Source of the DNA: Cyanoderma ruficeps
Taxonomy: Eukaryota; Chordata; Aves; Passeriformes; Timaliidae
Length of the DNA stretch: 64,000 nt
Direction of reading: 5' to 3'
Assembly: GCA_008694505.1 (NCBI GenBank)
Contig: VZDJ01000004.1
Coordinates: 912,864-976,863 of the forward strand
Below the pieces are notes generated by a model, which saw only the letters and a program-made list of their open reading frames with translations, was not told the DNA's origin and did no database searches. Shown one piece after another: positions 10,786 to 22,524 of the stretch (its first letter is position 1; each line of letters begins with the position of its first letter). Position numbers and translations under genes: made by a program.

Positions 10786-13514
10786 TCCGAATAAAATTAA
10801 AACTGAACAAATAAAATAACCATCTTGCATGTAGCGTCACTCTGCCCAGTTAGTGATACGGTTATGTATAACAACATTCTGATTATTCCATTTTTTTATT
10901 GTCCCATATAATGCAAAAGAGATTAATATTATAAAGGATACAACACTAACTGATGCCACAGTACATGCAAATGTATTTGGGCAGCTGCCAGTAGCAGCTA
11001 ACATCATTCAGGGCAAAAGACTATCAACTGAACACAACGTGAAGGGTTTATGTTTTCAATATATTTCAAAATCAATTACAGGGAGCTAATTATTATATGG
11101 TGCTTTGAGGTTTGCTCTTGAAAAATGCAAATTTCTCTTAGGATCTAGTAAGTAACAAATAGTACAATGCCTGCTTTATATACCTAGTGTAGAAGTATTA
11201 GCAAGGCAGGCTGCAATAAAATCAAGGATCTTGAATTTTATTAGCTATTTTAAAATAAGTAAAATATAGAGTTGCACTAATGTAGTAAGACTTTATTGTT
11301 GTTATTATTGATGATTACAGTGATGACATTAACATGATGACCTCTTTACCCAGTGAGGTTGTATTTTCACAACTGTCACTACAATAAATAAATCTAACCT
11401 GTCTAAAGCCAAAAAATGATCTTGAACACAAATTTTTCTGCCAATTCTAACCTCTTGATAAGTACATACACACGTGAAGTACAAGTTTTAAAAGATATAA
11501 TTTAACCATAGATGTATTTATGTTCATGTTCTATGCTTTTTTGTTATTCATAATTGAAAGGACAATATCCATTTGACTAAGAATTTGAAAGAACAATTTT
11601 GGCAGCAATCAAACACCTCCACCACGCCAGATAATCCTCAAAGTTTTTTCAGCTATTTAAGTTGAACACTGTCTTTCTTTTCAACATTGAAATCTCCACA
11701 GCATATTTATCCAATCCACAAGACTGCCTAGAAGCATGTCTCACAGTGAGGCCAGTTCTGAATTTATTTCACAGTCAAGAATCATCTTTATTCATAAATG
11801 AGCTGTGATGTTCAAATCTGTATTTGCTGCACCCTTGGCATGTCAGAGACAAATCCCTTACCATCCAGGTATGTCTTGCTTTAGAAACAGATAAGTGAAA
11901 GGGTAGCAATGGAAAGCGTTGATAATGCTCAATGTCTAATAGAGAGAAGCAAAGCATTTAAAGGCAATATAAAATCAGTTGCCAAACAGTGACAGGGTAC
12001 AAACACATAAATTTCATCTTTCACTGAAAGCCAAGGTCCCTCTTTCACAAGAAGTCTCCCTTTTGCACTTTCAACAGAGTTGAATCACTCTAGCAAGTGA
12101 TGTGGACAGCATCCGGAGCTATGGCACTCTCTCTATAGAGAGACTTTAAGTCCCATATCTAGAATATAACTGATTTCCTGAGCTCTGTAATGCAATGCAA
12201 ATATAACAGAAAAGAACATATCCCCTCTTTTCATACCTGTGGGGTTTTGAAAGCAAATTTGTACATGGAAAGGATTTCAGGTTCTTGATGCGGAATAGAC
12301 AAAGATCTGTAACACTCCCTTGCTCCACACTTTTTCTGTTGGCTGTCTCCAGTCAGAAAAATGCCAACAGCACTGGATTTGCTTAGCAGGTTGTTTTAAA
12401 ATCTGTTAAAGTGTGCCTAATATACTTGGCATTATTCTACAGAGAGTTTTAGCACTTCACTCCAGACCTTCCTGATGGAACAAGATAATTCAAAGTTCAG
12501 CTCTCCTACATCTGCTGTTTCTGCAACTTACTGCGCAAATTGCTTAAGATTACATGGTAAATATGAGCCTGAATTTGATATTTAAACTCTGATTCTCAAA
12601 CCAGTCCTTTAAACATAAACCATCTGTAAAGATACAGATTGAAAAATATAAAGATGAAACTAATCTACATCAGTATTTGCTTTGAGCACAGGCAAAAAAC
12701 ATGTAGCTATCACTCACATGCCTATAAATAACAGTATACAGAACAAAAGTCTTCAAACACTGCAATGATTCCTTTTTAATTTTAAGTATAGAAAAATATC
12801 TCTAGTTTCATAAATTGATACTAGGGACCAGGATTTAGTATGTAGAGCCCCCAGATGTCAGCTGGAGTTGTATAGGCACAAGAGAAAAAACAAGAAGTAC
12901 AATATAGGCTACTGGCTGGTGAGACAGAACAATGCTTCCTGCACTGTGGTCCAGGGAGCACAATTAACAGTCTGTAAAGCCAGTTCTGTCATACCAAGGA
13001 AGCTTCTGTCAATCTCCTAGCAGCGATATGTTATGCAGCAATAGTCAGGCCACAACTCTGTCATGCAACCCAGAGCATTTCTTCAATCAAGAAAAAACAA
13101 CATAATTCAGGCACAAGCACTGTACTAAAACCTGCATGGCTGCATCCTTGCTGTTGAGCTTGCTCCAGTGCTTGTTCTGACAACATACAGAGTCAACAGC
13201 TAAAGCAAGATTCACAGGACAGGCTCAGGAGGACCAAAGTTTTTTTGGTTGCCCAGCATTTACTACCAGACAGGCTGGAAGAGCACACCTTGCACCTCTA
13301 GCCCACTAACCATGCTAGCTGAAGTGCAAGTCACTGCTCTTTCCTTTTCACAGCCAAGCTGAAGAGCCAAATATGTGGTATCAGTTCAGGAGGGTACATC
13401 AGTTTTGTACAGAAAGTGGGCAAGGAAGCAGGCAACACAAAAATAAACATCTCCTCCAGGCCTGGGAGGCTGCAGGGAGGCCCCTTGCACTCCAGGATTG
13501 CAGAGTTTATCAGC
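10786..13514. other. Unique AT-rich DNA, no supported gene
   Basis: No convincing exon or repeat. The stretch from about 12,900 to 13,510 is less AT-rich, but I cannot assign it to a family. All ORFs are about 60 codons and unsupported. Confidence 0.55.
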
Positions 13515-13519
13515 GAGTG

Positions 13520-13997
13520 TGTCCTGGTTTAGGATAAATTAGGAGAGAACCTCCAAAAAGAGCCCCCTAGAAAACAAACCTCCACCACCCCTCCCCCCCC
13601 CTCCCCCCAGCCCTGGGTTTGGGAAGGAATTCCTTGGAGGAGAAGTGGAAAAAACCTGTTTATTGACCAATAGACAAAAACAAACACTCCCCAACACAAG
13701 GGAAAAGAAGCAGTACTCAGGCAGTTGCTGTGCAGGGAGGGCACAAATCTTCTTTTGCAGGCTTCGGAGATTTCCCGGAGGTTCCCAGGTCAGGTCCGNA
13801 AAACGGAAGCAGCGAAAGCCGGCAAAAGCCAAAAGCAAGCCAGCAGCAGCAAAGCCAGCAGCAGAAGCAAAGCCAGCAGCAGCCCCGCCACGGCAAAAAC
13901 AGCCCGCCAAAAGGGGGGACAGCTGTTAGACATAACAATGTATAACACAAGGACAAAGCTGCACGATTGGGATAGAAGGCACCGTCAACCCAGGACA
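13520..13997 (-). mobile_element. Solo LTR with 5-bp target duplication, CTG-rich
   Basis: The element opens TGTCCTGG and closes CCAGGACA, an 8-bp perfect terminal inverted repeat with the TG...CA ends of retroviral LTRs. It is flanked by exact GAGTG direct repeats (13515-13519 and 13998-14002). On the minus strand AATAAA (complement of 13659-13664) lies about 140 bases before the 3' end, setting orientation. Length is 478 bp. The middle (about 13835-13895) is a CAG/GCA-rich run, CTG-rich in the sense strand, which opens frames in several phases. The 94-, 92-, 123- and 170-codon ORFs over it are composition effects. A single N lies at 13799. A 5-bp duplication is usual for ERVL-like and some other avian LTR elements. 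No gag/pol remains, so it is a solo LTR. Confidence 0.9.
13835..13895. repeat. CAG/GCA-rich imperfect trinucleotide region in LTR
   Basis: Short runs of CAGCAGCAG are separated by AAGCAAAGC spacers. Being inside the LTR it should recur in other copies of the family, and its copy number may vary between individuals. Confidence 0.75.
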
Positions 13998-14002
13998 GAG
14001 TG

Positions 14003-14999
14003 AAAGGACTGCCACCATGTTTCCAGGGAAGCAGGAACAGATGTGAATAAAAGTTTACTTGCCCTAAGTCCTGCCACAAATTTTCTGACTCACAGGTCAG
14101 CCCAACACCCATACAGGCACACCAGTGTGTTTTGCAGCTCCATACCTCATCGGTATCCCTTTCTGGCAGGAAGAATGGAAAACACCTCTTCCTCTGACTA
14201 TGGCGGTAAATTTTAACTTCACCACTCACTTTTCTGATTCAAGCTGAGATCAAGTGTTTGTGAAACATTCAACTGCTGTACTTCACCATTTAAATCACAG
14301 AGAAACCAACAGCAAATTTGCTGAATGAGATGGCAAGCTGAAAGTAGCTAGAGATTCACTGCTATTGTGGGAATGCAAAACAAGTTCCCATTTCTCAATA
14401 CGTCACTAATTTTCCAATACATGAATCTACAGTTACTTAACAGCAAGAAGATGGTGTCTTTTTTTTAACAAGAGTTCATCTTTGAAATGGTACAAAAAAG
14501 GAAAGTGGATCTAATAGCCCACTTGACTCTAAATTTAGGTCTGAACTTGGAAACCTACATGTAAAATTTGCTTTTAGACCCATCTACCTGAGTGTTGTTT
14601 TTCCTTTAAACAAGTTATAAACTTGTGTACATGTATGTCTCTGTCCAGAATTTGTACATCTATAGAAGTACCTGCACAGAGTGACAGTCACTGGATGTAT
14701 TGAGGCAGGGAGGGTTGCACAGGGACATTTGTGCATGCATGAAAAGCCCATGGGTTGGGAAGAAATGATGGGCTGCAAAAGGACCCATGTCTGACAAATC
14801 TGCCAAAGAACATTAGAGATCTGATTTGTGTTGATTATTTCTTCCATTTTTCTCTTTACCATACAGTAAAACTCTCTAACCTGTTCTCACAACTATCTCT
14901 GATCTTTGGATTTTACTGGTTATCTTGTTGGTTGACAGAAAGATGTGATATCCCAACCTTCACAGGTTTCTTGGTCACTCTTGAAGTTCCTTCCTGCAG
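14003..14999. other. Unique DNA left of the candidate exon
   Basis: No recognised repeat or exon. The right edge carries the acceptor-like tract described for the candidate exon (TTCCTTCCTGCAG, ending 14999). Two overlapping ORFs of 82-92 codons on opposite strands have no recognisable features. Confidence 0.45.
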
Positions 15000-15122
15000 A
15001 TAGGATCTCTGGAAAAGTGTTCTTTGAAAAGATATCCAAAGAAGTTCAGCCTACTAGAGAACATTATTTAAGATGAAAACAGTCTTGAATATATTTCTCT
15101 GTGCTGCAGTACTCTTCACTAG
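15000..15122 (+). CDS. Candidate exon with start codon and signal-peptide-like N-terminus
   Basis: Seen: a pyrimidine-rich acceptor-like tract ends in CAG at 14997-14999. It is followed by about 73 bases without a start, an ATG at 15073, sixteen codons reading MKTVLNIFLCAAVLFT, then AG at 15121-15122 and a consensus donor GTAAGT at 15123-15128. The residues have the shape of a secretory signal peptide: a basic N-terminus (MK) and a hydrophobic core (VLNIFLCAAVLF). Many small secreted-protein genes carry the signal peptide on a short early exon ending in a phase-1 or phase-2 intron; here the phase would be 2. Inference: start of a secreted protein gene running rightward. Partner exons are not identified. 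An acceptor at 18977-18978 keeps frame only 23 further codons. I do not recognise the family. A chance match of ATG, hydrophobic run and GTAAGT is quite possible. Confidence 0.3.
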
Positions 15123-16119
15123 GTAAGTGCCAAAGCAAAGAACTGTCTTTTCTTTGCTGCTGTTTGAAACTTACAGAGGAAGCAAGTAGACAGATAAAGG
15201 TAATCTCCAGCTTTCAGGGAAAAGGGAAAATGCTTTGAAGAAGCATTTTTTTTTTTGAGGAAAAGCATTTAAAGTTTTTCATTATTCTATGTGCATAGTT
15301 GTTCTTTAGTTAAATCTGTTTTTAAATTCATAGTTTTATGTTGTGGTTCTACCTGGATCAAAGATTAATAACTATCAAGATCTTGCTCTTATATTACTTA
15401 GGACTCTGCATACATATACAGAGATAAAAAGTTCACTTCTTAAGATGATGCTTTCTTTTTAGTATTAGGATATCACAGTTTCTCATCTGTATGGGCACAG
15501 CATTCTCCCTATTAATTAATGTGGTTAAGGATGACTTGTCAAGGTGGTACAAGCTTCCTATCTCATTACTTAGCAGCCCTATTCTTTAAAGAATAATAAT
15601 TATCTCCTATTTGCTACACACTTTACAACTATTGGATGTGGCTTTCAAAAAGATTTTTTTAAAAAAATTATATTCAGCTTATGGCTTGTAAACGAATGAT
15701 CAAAAATTCTGAAGCCGCTTAACATGTTGAAGTAAAAACCCAAATATTGTCAGATCTGATCTGAAATGGAGTACCTTAGCATGTAAGCAGCAAATCATGT
15801 GAAATTTGTTGATATCCACATAGAATTATGTTCCTGCCAAGAACAAGATAAATTTTATATGTTCCTTTCTCACAAGGCAACCATCCTTCTTATTAGTTCC
15901 TGATACTTTATTCCTTGCAGTCTGCCTTTAAACCTACTATGTAAAAAGCCCTTTTGTTCTTGATGTTGTTCTTGGGTTTGGGATTTTTTTGTTCCCACTA
16001 AGTCCAAACTTATTCTCTTCTGTTGAAATACAGTATTTGAGTAGTAAAATATGTAAATGGTATAAATTATATCCAACATCTGACTCATACATTTAGCCCC
16101 ACAAGATTTCTTATGGGTG
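15123..16119. other. Unique AT-rich DNA, no supported gene
   Basis: Possible intron of the candidate exon just left. A poly-T/poly-A palindrome lies near 15655-15668. No repeat family or further exon is clear. Confidence 0.5.
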
Positions 16120-17107
16120 CAAATAGCAGTGAAGCAGAGAGAGAATAGCAGTTAGTGGCTGAAAGCCCAGATGGAGATCAGCGAGTCTTGCAGGGGGACC
16201 CATACTGTGTAATATCTTGACTGATGAGCTAGACAGCAGGATTGAGTGCACCCTCAGGATGTTTGCAGAAGATACCAAGCTGAGTGGTGTGGTTGTCATG
16301 TCTCAGGGGTCAGATGTCATTCAGAGTGACCTGGAAAAGCTTGAGACTTAGGTCCATGGGAATCTCATGAGGTTTTACAACACCAAGTGCAAGGTGCTGC
16401 ACCTGGCCTATGGCAACCATTGATAAGAGCACAGGCTGGGGGATGAATAGATCAAGAGCAGCCCTGGGGAGAAGGACTTGGGGATGCTGGTGGGTGAGAG
16501 GATGGACATGACCCAGCCATGGACACTCCCAGCCCAGAAAGCCAGACGTGTCTTGGGCTGCACCCAAAGCAGTGTCACAGGGGAGATGATTCTCTTCCTC
16601 TGCTCCACTCTGGTGAGATCGCAACTGGACTGTTGCATCCAGCTCTGGTGGCCTCAAATAAGGAAGGACATTGAACCTCTTGGAGTAAGCCCAGAGAAGG
16701 CCATGAGGAGGGCTCGTGGGGGAGCCTGAAGAAGGCAGTTCTCTGGGGAAGTTTTATGGCAGCCTTCCAGTACCTAAAGGTGGCCTATAAGAAAAATGGG
16801 GACAAATATTCCAGCAGTGTCTATAGCAATACATCAAAGGGTAGTGGTTTTAAAGTGTTAGATCAGTGGATTCAGCCTACATAAAAGGAAGAAATTTTTT
16901 ATCATGTGTGTTGTAAAACACGGGAACAGACTGCCCAGAGAGGTGGTAGATTCCCATCCTTGCAAACATTCAAGGTCAAATTGGACAGGGCTCTGAGCAA
17001 CTTGGTCTGGTTGAAAACTTCCCTGCTCATTGTAAGGGAGGTTGGACCACATGACCTTTAATAGTCCCTTCCAATCCAAACTATTCTAGCATTCTAAAAT
17101 TCTAGCA
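16120..17107 (+). mobile_element. CR1 LINE fragment, plus strand
   Basis: The left part encodes a decayed CR1 reverse transcriptase segment: ECTLRMFAEDTKLSG at about 16236-16280 matches the family's ECTLSKFADDTKL, with the catalytic ADD changed to AED. The central part (about 16360-16650) is a close relative of 5790-6250. The 3' end reads TTCTAGCATTCTAAAATTCTAGCAT (about 17083-17107), a degenerate version of the terminal octamer repeat. Multiple stops and frameshifts show it is inactive. The 76- to 115-codon ORFs on either strand here are remnants or shadows. Confidence 0.95.
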
Positions 17108-18341
17108 TCTCTGACTGCCTGGAAAAATTCAGTTTCTGTTATTAACTGTATTCTCCTGTATTTTCTTTGCACCTGGATATGACCACCACTTTCTATTCAA
17201 AAATATATTTAAGCATTCACTTTGGGAAGAACTCATGCAAGTGTTCCTCACATCATAACATTTCTCTGAAACTGGCTAATTTCTACACATAAAGGTATGG
17301 CTCATGTTACACCAGCTGACATAACATGATAATTGTTTTTGTTACAATAGCAAGCAACGTCTTGGCAAGGATTCTGATTACAAATGTCACCTTTACCCTA
17401 TTTTACTCTCCAAATAAGATTTGAAGCAAAAAGCATTTCCCTTAACCTTTCTGGAAACATGTTGTTTCTAAAGATGAAAGTTTAACAAGATTCTTTTTGT
17501 TGAAAAAACACAGCATTAGAATAAAACAAATTATATAAATCTAGCTCTATCTAATTATGACCTTCATTTTGCTCTAAAACTGCACATCTTTATAGTAATT
17601 GTCAAAGAAAGCAATAGAAATTAACTCAGTAAAAACTACTTTAACATCATTTGACCAGTAAGATGTATCAGGTAAAATTGACAAGGTCCCATTTCAATTA
17701 TTTTCTGCTCTGGAATAAACTTTCTGACTCTGAAACAACTCTTGGCACTATAACTAGGAATTTCTTCCTGTGCTCTTCCTTGCAGCTTGCATTATCCACT
17801 TCTCACAAACTGAATGTCAAGCCTCCAAAAGGGCTTCATCCATCAATGTCCTTGCTTTCTAGATTTCAAAAGCTTCTGAAGTTAAGAAAAATATTCTCTG
17901 CAGGTAGTGGGAGTAGTTCACCAACTCTGCAGGAGGAAGAATGTAAGCAGCAATGAATTTATCTACTGGAAAGAAGCCTGCAAGCATGGTGTTTTATTCT
18001 TGTAAACTTTACTGGTGCTTTATTCCTGTAAACTTTACTGGTGTATTACGTGTATGGATTTTTACACTTTTTTTCAGTAAAATCTTTCCCAGAGGTCGCT
18101 TCACATGCAAAGATGCAAGAGTAGAAAAAACTTGAATGCAGTTCTAGCATAGTAATTTGAAGTCAGTGATCCTTTTTGCCTGTAGAACCTCTGAATTGGA
18201 AATTACTGGCTACAGACATCCATTTAACAGAATAGAGGCTAATTTGCTGTTCCATGGAAGTCATTGAGTCATTCAGCATTGTTCAGACCATTGCTGAGTA
18301 TGTTTTGGGTCTTCCACAAAATATTGGTTACTCATTTGGCC
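17108..18341. other. Unique DNA with one exon-like segment
   Basis: Contains the exon-like interval 17786-17903, with acceptor CTCTTCCTTGCAG and donor CAG/GTAGTG. It lies in a 101-codon plus ORF (17651-17956), but its phase does not fit the candidate exon at 15000-15122 and I do not recognise the residues. It also contains a 26-bp tandem duplication, listed separately. No transposon recognised. Confidence 0.4.
17993..18044 (+). repeat. 26-bp tandem duplication
   Basis: Two head-to-tail copies of a 26-bp unit (17993-18018, 18019-18044) share TGTAAACTTTACTGGTG exactly and differ by one or two bases elsewhere. The plus ORF at 17953 that runs through it shows the repeat as two similar cysteine/tyrosine-containing segments with no known function. 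Confidence 0.9.
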
Positions 18342-18409
18342 ATATATATATATAATATAATATATGTGTATATATACACACACATNNNNNNNNNNNNNNN
18401 NNNNNNNNN
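18342..18409. repeat. TA/CA microsatellite ending in a 24-N gap
   Basis: An alternating AT run (ATATATATATATAATATAATATATG) passes into TATATACACACACAT and then Ns at 18386-18409. Repeat length and the unread bases are not reliable. Confidence 0.9.
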
Positions 18410-20328
18410 GATTGATTGTAATTAGAGGAATTGAACAAAATCTTCACAAGTATTTTGAAACAGTTCCTCTGTCCGTCCTGGTTCTTCTGGGGAAATTTTT
18501 ACAACCCTGGACCTGGATTCATAAACATCACATGAATACTGACAGAAACCTTGGCTGCATTGACCAAAAGGTATGAAGAGGACATGCAGAAAAATTATGA
18601 CATTGGATTTATGGAGAGCGCCTTGTCCAGGTTAGATGAATGCTGTGAGAGTTTGCCCTGAAGTTCATTTGTGAAGGGACCAAGGACAGGTGGTTTATTT
18701 AAAAGAGCAGCTCTTCAAAACAAAAGGAGCACAGCAGTGCACCTTTTTTTGACCTTACGTTTCTTAAAGTAAATCTTTATTTTTAAAGAAGTAGTGGTTT
18801 CATGTCTCCAAATAAAATTTTTATTCCATGAGATATTCCATTATCACTCTTAAACAGTTTTAAAGTACTATTTACTATGATTACATTGTGAGAATTAAAA
18901 GGCAATGTTAGTATAGATTTTGTCGTTCTATTCTGTTAGTCTTCATTAGAACTCAAATTTATGTTTATCTTTTCCCAGGTGTGCTATGCGTCAGCTCCAG
19001 AAATTTCAGAGATGGGATTCTTGCCAAATTCAAAATAACCCCAGCATGTGACACAGAGAGTGCAAACCACAGTTTATGTGGTTCCCCTCAGCTCTGATAA
19101 GTAAATAGGCCCACCTCATTTATCTCTGCAAAAATGTTAATAATCTGGACAAAACCTGTATGAGGGACATAATGCTAGACGAAGACCAAAGAGAGCAACT
19201 CAAATTAAATCTGCAGAATACTGAAAAGGAGATAAACATTCTCTATGGTGTAAGAAACATTCACCCTACACTTTTCTTAGCCAATCTGTATACTAAGATC
19301 CCACTTTTTGTACAAAATGGTGGGCAAGAAGGCTAGATACAGGGGTATGCTTATTTAAAAAAACAAACCAAATCAAACAAACAAAAAAAGAATAACAGCA
19401 AAACCCAAAAAAGCCAGGAACTCTTCTGCAAAGAATTCTTTTTAAAAAAATCTGGCCATAACAGTTCTGTTTTCAATGTTTATGCCATCTATCTGCCCCT
19501 TGTCTTCTTTTCCCTTTCAGAGACTTGCTATTATTGATGATTTGGTGTATTATTCTTTATTGTCTAAAAATCAAAATAATTCAAGCACTGAAGTCTAAAG
19601 CTGCATGAAATATGACTGCTTCAAACCCCTGAGGTTATAGTATCATGAGAGATTCATCTGCAAACAAAGACCAGCAAATATTAGCACTTGCCCCAGGATA
19701 AAGTAACATTTGCTACCAATTAGTAGACTTTGTTTGAAATGTTTGCATTATTTTGCCTGTAAGCCAAACTGTGGGTTCCTGTAAGATGATGTAAGAGGAC
19801 TATTTTTCCCTTCTAGGACAATTCAGTATCCTGCTATAAAAGCTTAGAGCTATCTTCAAAAAAACAGGTAATTCTCCTCTTGCCTCCCAAAAAGATGTGA
19901 AGGGTCAGCAACCCCACTGGCTTGTCTTTTTTTGGGTGTTCCCCATGTCTACATAGAGAGACTGTGCCATTTCCAGTGCTGTACAGTCTTCCTTTTTGTT
20001 GCCATCTGGCCACTTACTGTTCTGTGATTTTATTAAATCAGATAGATACAAAAGTATGCAAAAAAACAAACAGAAAGCCAGAATCTTCCTGGCATGGTAA
20101 GTACAGATATTGGTGTAATTACTTGTTTCCCTATGAAGAATGAAACTGGATAAGCACTAGATTATATGTCCAGACCCAAAAGTCCATTATATTGGCAGGG
20201 ATGTACCAGTGGGATCTTAGGTGATGTTATTGACTGAGTCAAAGTAGAAAAATCTTTATACGAAGTCAAGTGTCTGTCAAAAATATAACACAGACTCCAG
20301 AGAATAGAAAACTCGAATAATCAGGATA
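18410..20328. other. Unique AT-rich DNA, no supported gene
   Basis: An ATG-less frame at 18536-18661 stays open for 41 codons with an acidic/basic composition and a CC pair near its end, but it has no supporting splice structure. An acceptor-like TATCTTTTCCCAG ends at 18978. Neither is enough to call an exon. A-rich sequence occurs near 19360-19420. Confidence 0.45.
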
Positions 20329-20510
20329 AGAATCATAGATTTGTTTAGGTTGGAGAAGACCTTTAAGCTCACCAAGTAACCCAGCTCTACCAAGTCCCCC
20401 ACTAAACCATGTCCCTTGATGCTGCATCTACACATCTTTTAAATTCATCTAGGCCTGGTGACAGAAGCATTTCCCTGGGCAGCCCATTTGGGTGCTAAGA
20501 TACAGTCGGA
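20329..20510 (-). mobile_element. CR1 LINE 3' fragment, minus strand
   Basis: The left edge AGAATCATAGATTTG is the complement of the CR1 3' terminus. It is followed by the recognisable GTTGGAGAAGACCTTTAAG and AACCATGTCCCTTGATGC blocks and ends after GGGCAGCCCATT. Only the last 180 bases of the element are present, the usual outcome of 5' truncation at insertion. Confidence 0.9.
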
Positions 20511-22520
20511 TGTTTTACATTAAAATAGTAACCTTATCCATCCCTTTTTTTTTTTTTGTCTTGCTTATAGTAAAATGTGGCAAATGCAAATGAGAGACAA
20601 CATATGGAAACTCCATATAAAGACAGAAAAAGTAGTGCAAGTACTATATTACATAGGGGTTTTTTTAAAGCAAACCCTTGAGCATCTTATGCAAAATGAT
20701 TTGTATGGATTCTCAGTTCTCAATGTTGTAGAACCAATAACAACTACTTTCCTAATTTTCTCTGCTCTTCTCACCATTATAACCTTTTTTTCTTATTAAA
20801 AATTAAATACAGAAAGAAAAAAGGCATACTGCTTGTTAAACTCTGGGAACCACTAGGCAGCTTCTTCCTATTTCCTGCCATAATATTCTACAGTTTGTCA
20901 GGCTGAGCCAGAATTAGCTGCTCACTGATATACTTCAGCGCTTTTTTGAGATGAGACATTACAGGAATTTCTTCAAACTGTTAAGATGGATTGTGCTAGC
21001 CCTTAGTATGATGTCATTACATTTAACCACGTCATTATTCTATTCATAGTATTATGATAAATTACCACAAATGGAATTGCAAACAAAAATATAGTGCGTT
21101 GTTGGGGTTTTTTTCCCTTAGCTTTTTGTCCATCCCATGCATCCATACACCAAAATATCTTCTTTACAGAAGAAGCAGGTTTGGTTTTATCCAGACCCCA
21201 TTTCACCTGCTGAAATGCTGCTATGACCAAAGCTGTTTTTATTCTCGTCCTAGCCTGTCAAAATACCAGTGACAAGATCTGCTGCTGCCTGAGGTCTGTG
21301 CCTGAACTAGAGCTCTTTATCCATGGAAATTAAACTAGCAGTGAGGAGAACATATTTAAACCAATCTGGTAAACACAGAAGTTAGTGAGGTTTGTGATGT
21401 ATTACCAGACAGTGGCCTGAGCAGAGTGTTGGAGGAGTCAAGGTATCCCTAACACAAGTGCTCTAGAAGGCTGCACCCTGCCCAGCTGTACAATCAAGCC
21501 AAGACTGGTGGGTGGGAGGTGGCATTTTACCAGAAGCCATAGGTCATGTTTTAAGGAAACAGTGACTCAGGTTCACAGTACCCTGTGATTTCCCCTAAAC
21601 TCATCTACAGGCTTGCAGGAACGACTAATTCCACCACAACTTAATGGTGATAGAGTTTACAAAGAGAGAGGTCAAAGGAGAGTTAATTGTTTTCAGCACT
21701 ACCTTATTTCTTCAAGAGCTAGTCATATTTACCACTACCAATACTGAAATTCACATTTAAAAGAAAATGTAGCCTAAGTGCTGCTGGTGTGGCTAACAGC
21801 AAATAAATAGAACATTGAAATATTTTTCAAACAGCTTGCAATGCATGTTGCCTCAAGAAAAAAAAGGAATTAACCTCAGCATTTAAATATAGTTACTAGC
21901 AGCTGCCACATTCAGATATATTCCTAATTTTGTCATTGTAGGCTGTACGTAGTGGTATTTTTGCAATCTAACACTCTAATTTTATACAATAGCAGCTGAG
22001 AATAGATTTTCAGAAAGGTAAATATACCTGCATGTTTAATTTGTATGCAAAATTTTCATAGAAGCATGTACAAGTATAGTAAATAGGCATACAAATTTGA
22101 GTGTAACTATACATTTGTGTAATTCTGGCAAGCAGTGTCATAATTATATGAATATTTTTGTAGCAATCACTATTGTTGCAAGAAGCACAACATGAATTAT
22201 ATAAGAAACTCTCTTCTTTATTATTTCTCCATAATCAAATTGCTTTTCTTGTACTCCCATCTAACAGGATGAAAAAATCCGCTTTATTCAAAACAGGTTG
22301 CTTACTCAATGTATTCAGCTTTCTGTATATGTTGTGTACATATGCAATTCAAAAGTTTCTTTTTCTGAAAAGTGGGTTATACATTGTAAACTTATCAGCA
22401 CCAGTCAGGAAATAATTTGCATAACCCATGATGATTCTTACAGATTTCAAAACACAGAGAAGTTATAAAGGATAATCCTGCTTTATTTGAATCAAAATGC
22501 TTTGCCAGTATTAAGGTTGA
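20511..22520. other. Unique AT-rich DNA, no supported gene
   Basis: A T-rich run occurs near 20547-20560. The stretch 21270-21620 is somewhat less AT-rich but matches no family I can name. All ORFs are under 80 codons. Confidence 0.55.
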
Positions 22521-22524
22521 TATA

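Noticed and set aside
13539..14229. Overlapping 71- to 170-codon ORFs on both strands around 13.5-14.2 kb
   Set aside because: All cross the CAG/CTG-rich core of a solo LTR and an N. Open frames in several phases at once are expected from trinucleotide repeats.
15655..15668. Poly-T/poly-A palindrome, possible terminator hairpin
   Set aside because: A T7A7 palindrome has no stable stem-loop and is common in AT-rich vertebrate DNA.
18536..18661. 41-codon open segment with a protein-like look near its end
   Set aside because: No start codon at its head, no acceptor with a proper pyrimidine tract, and the stop comes before any recognisable family pattern. The length is common by chance.
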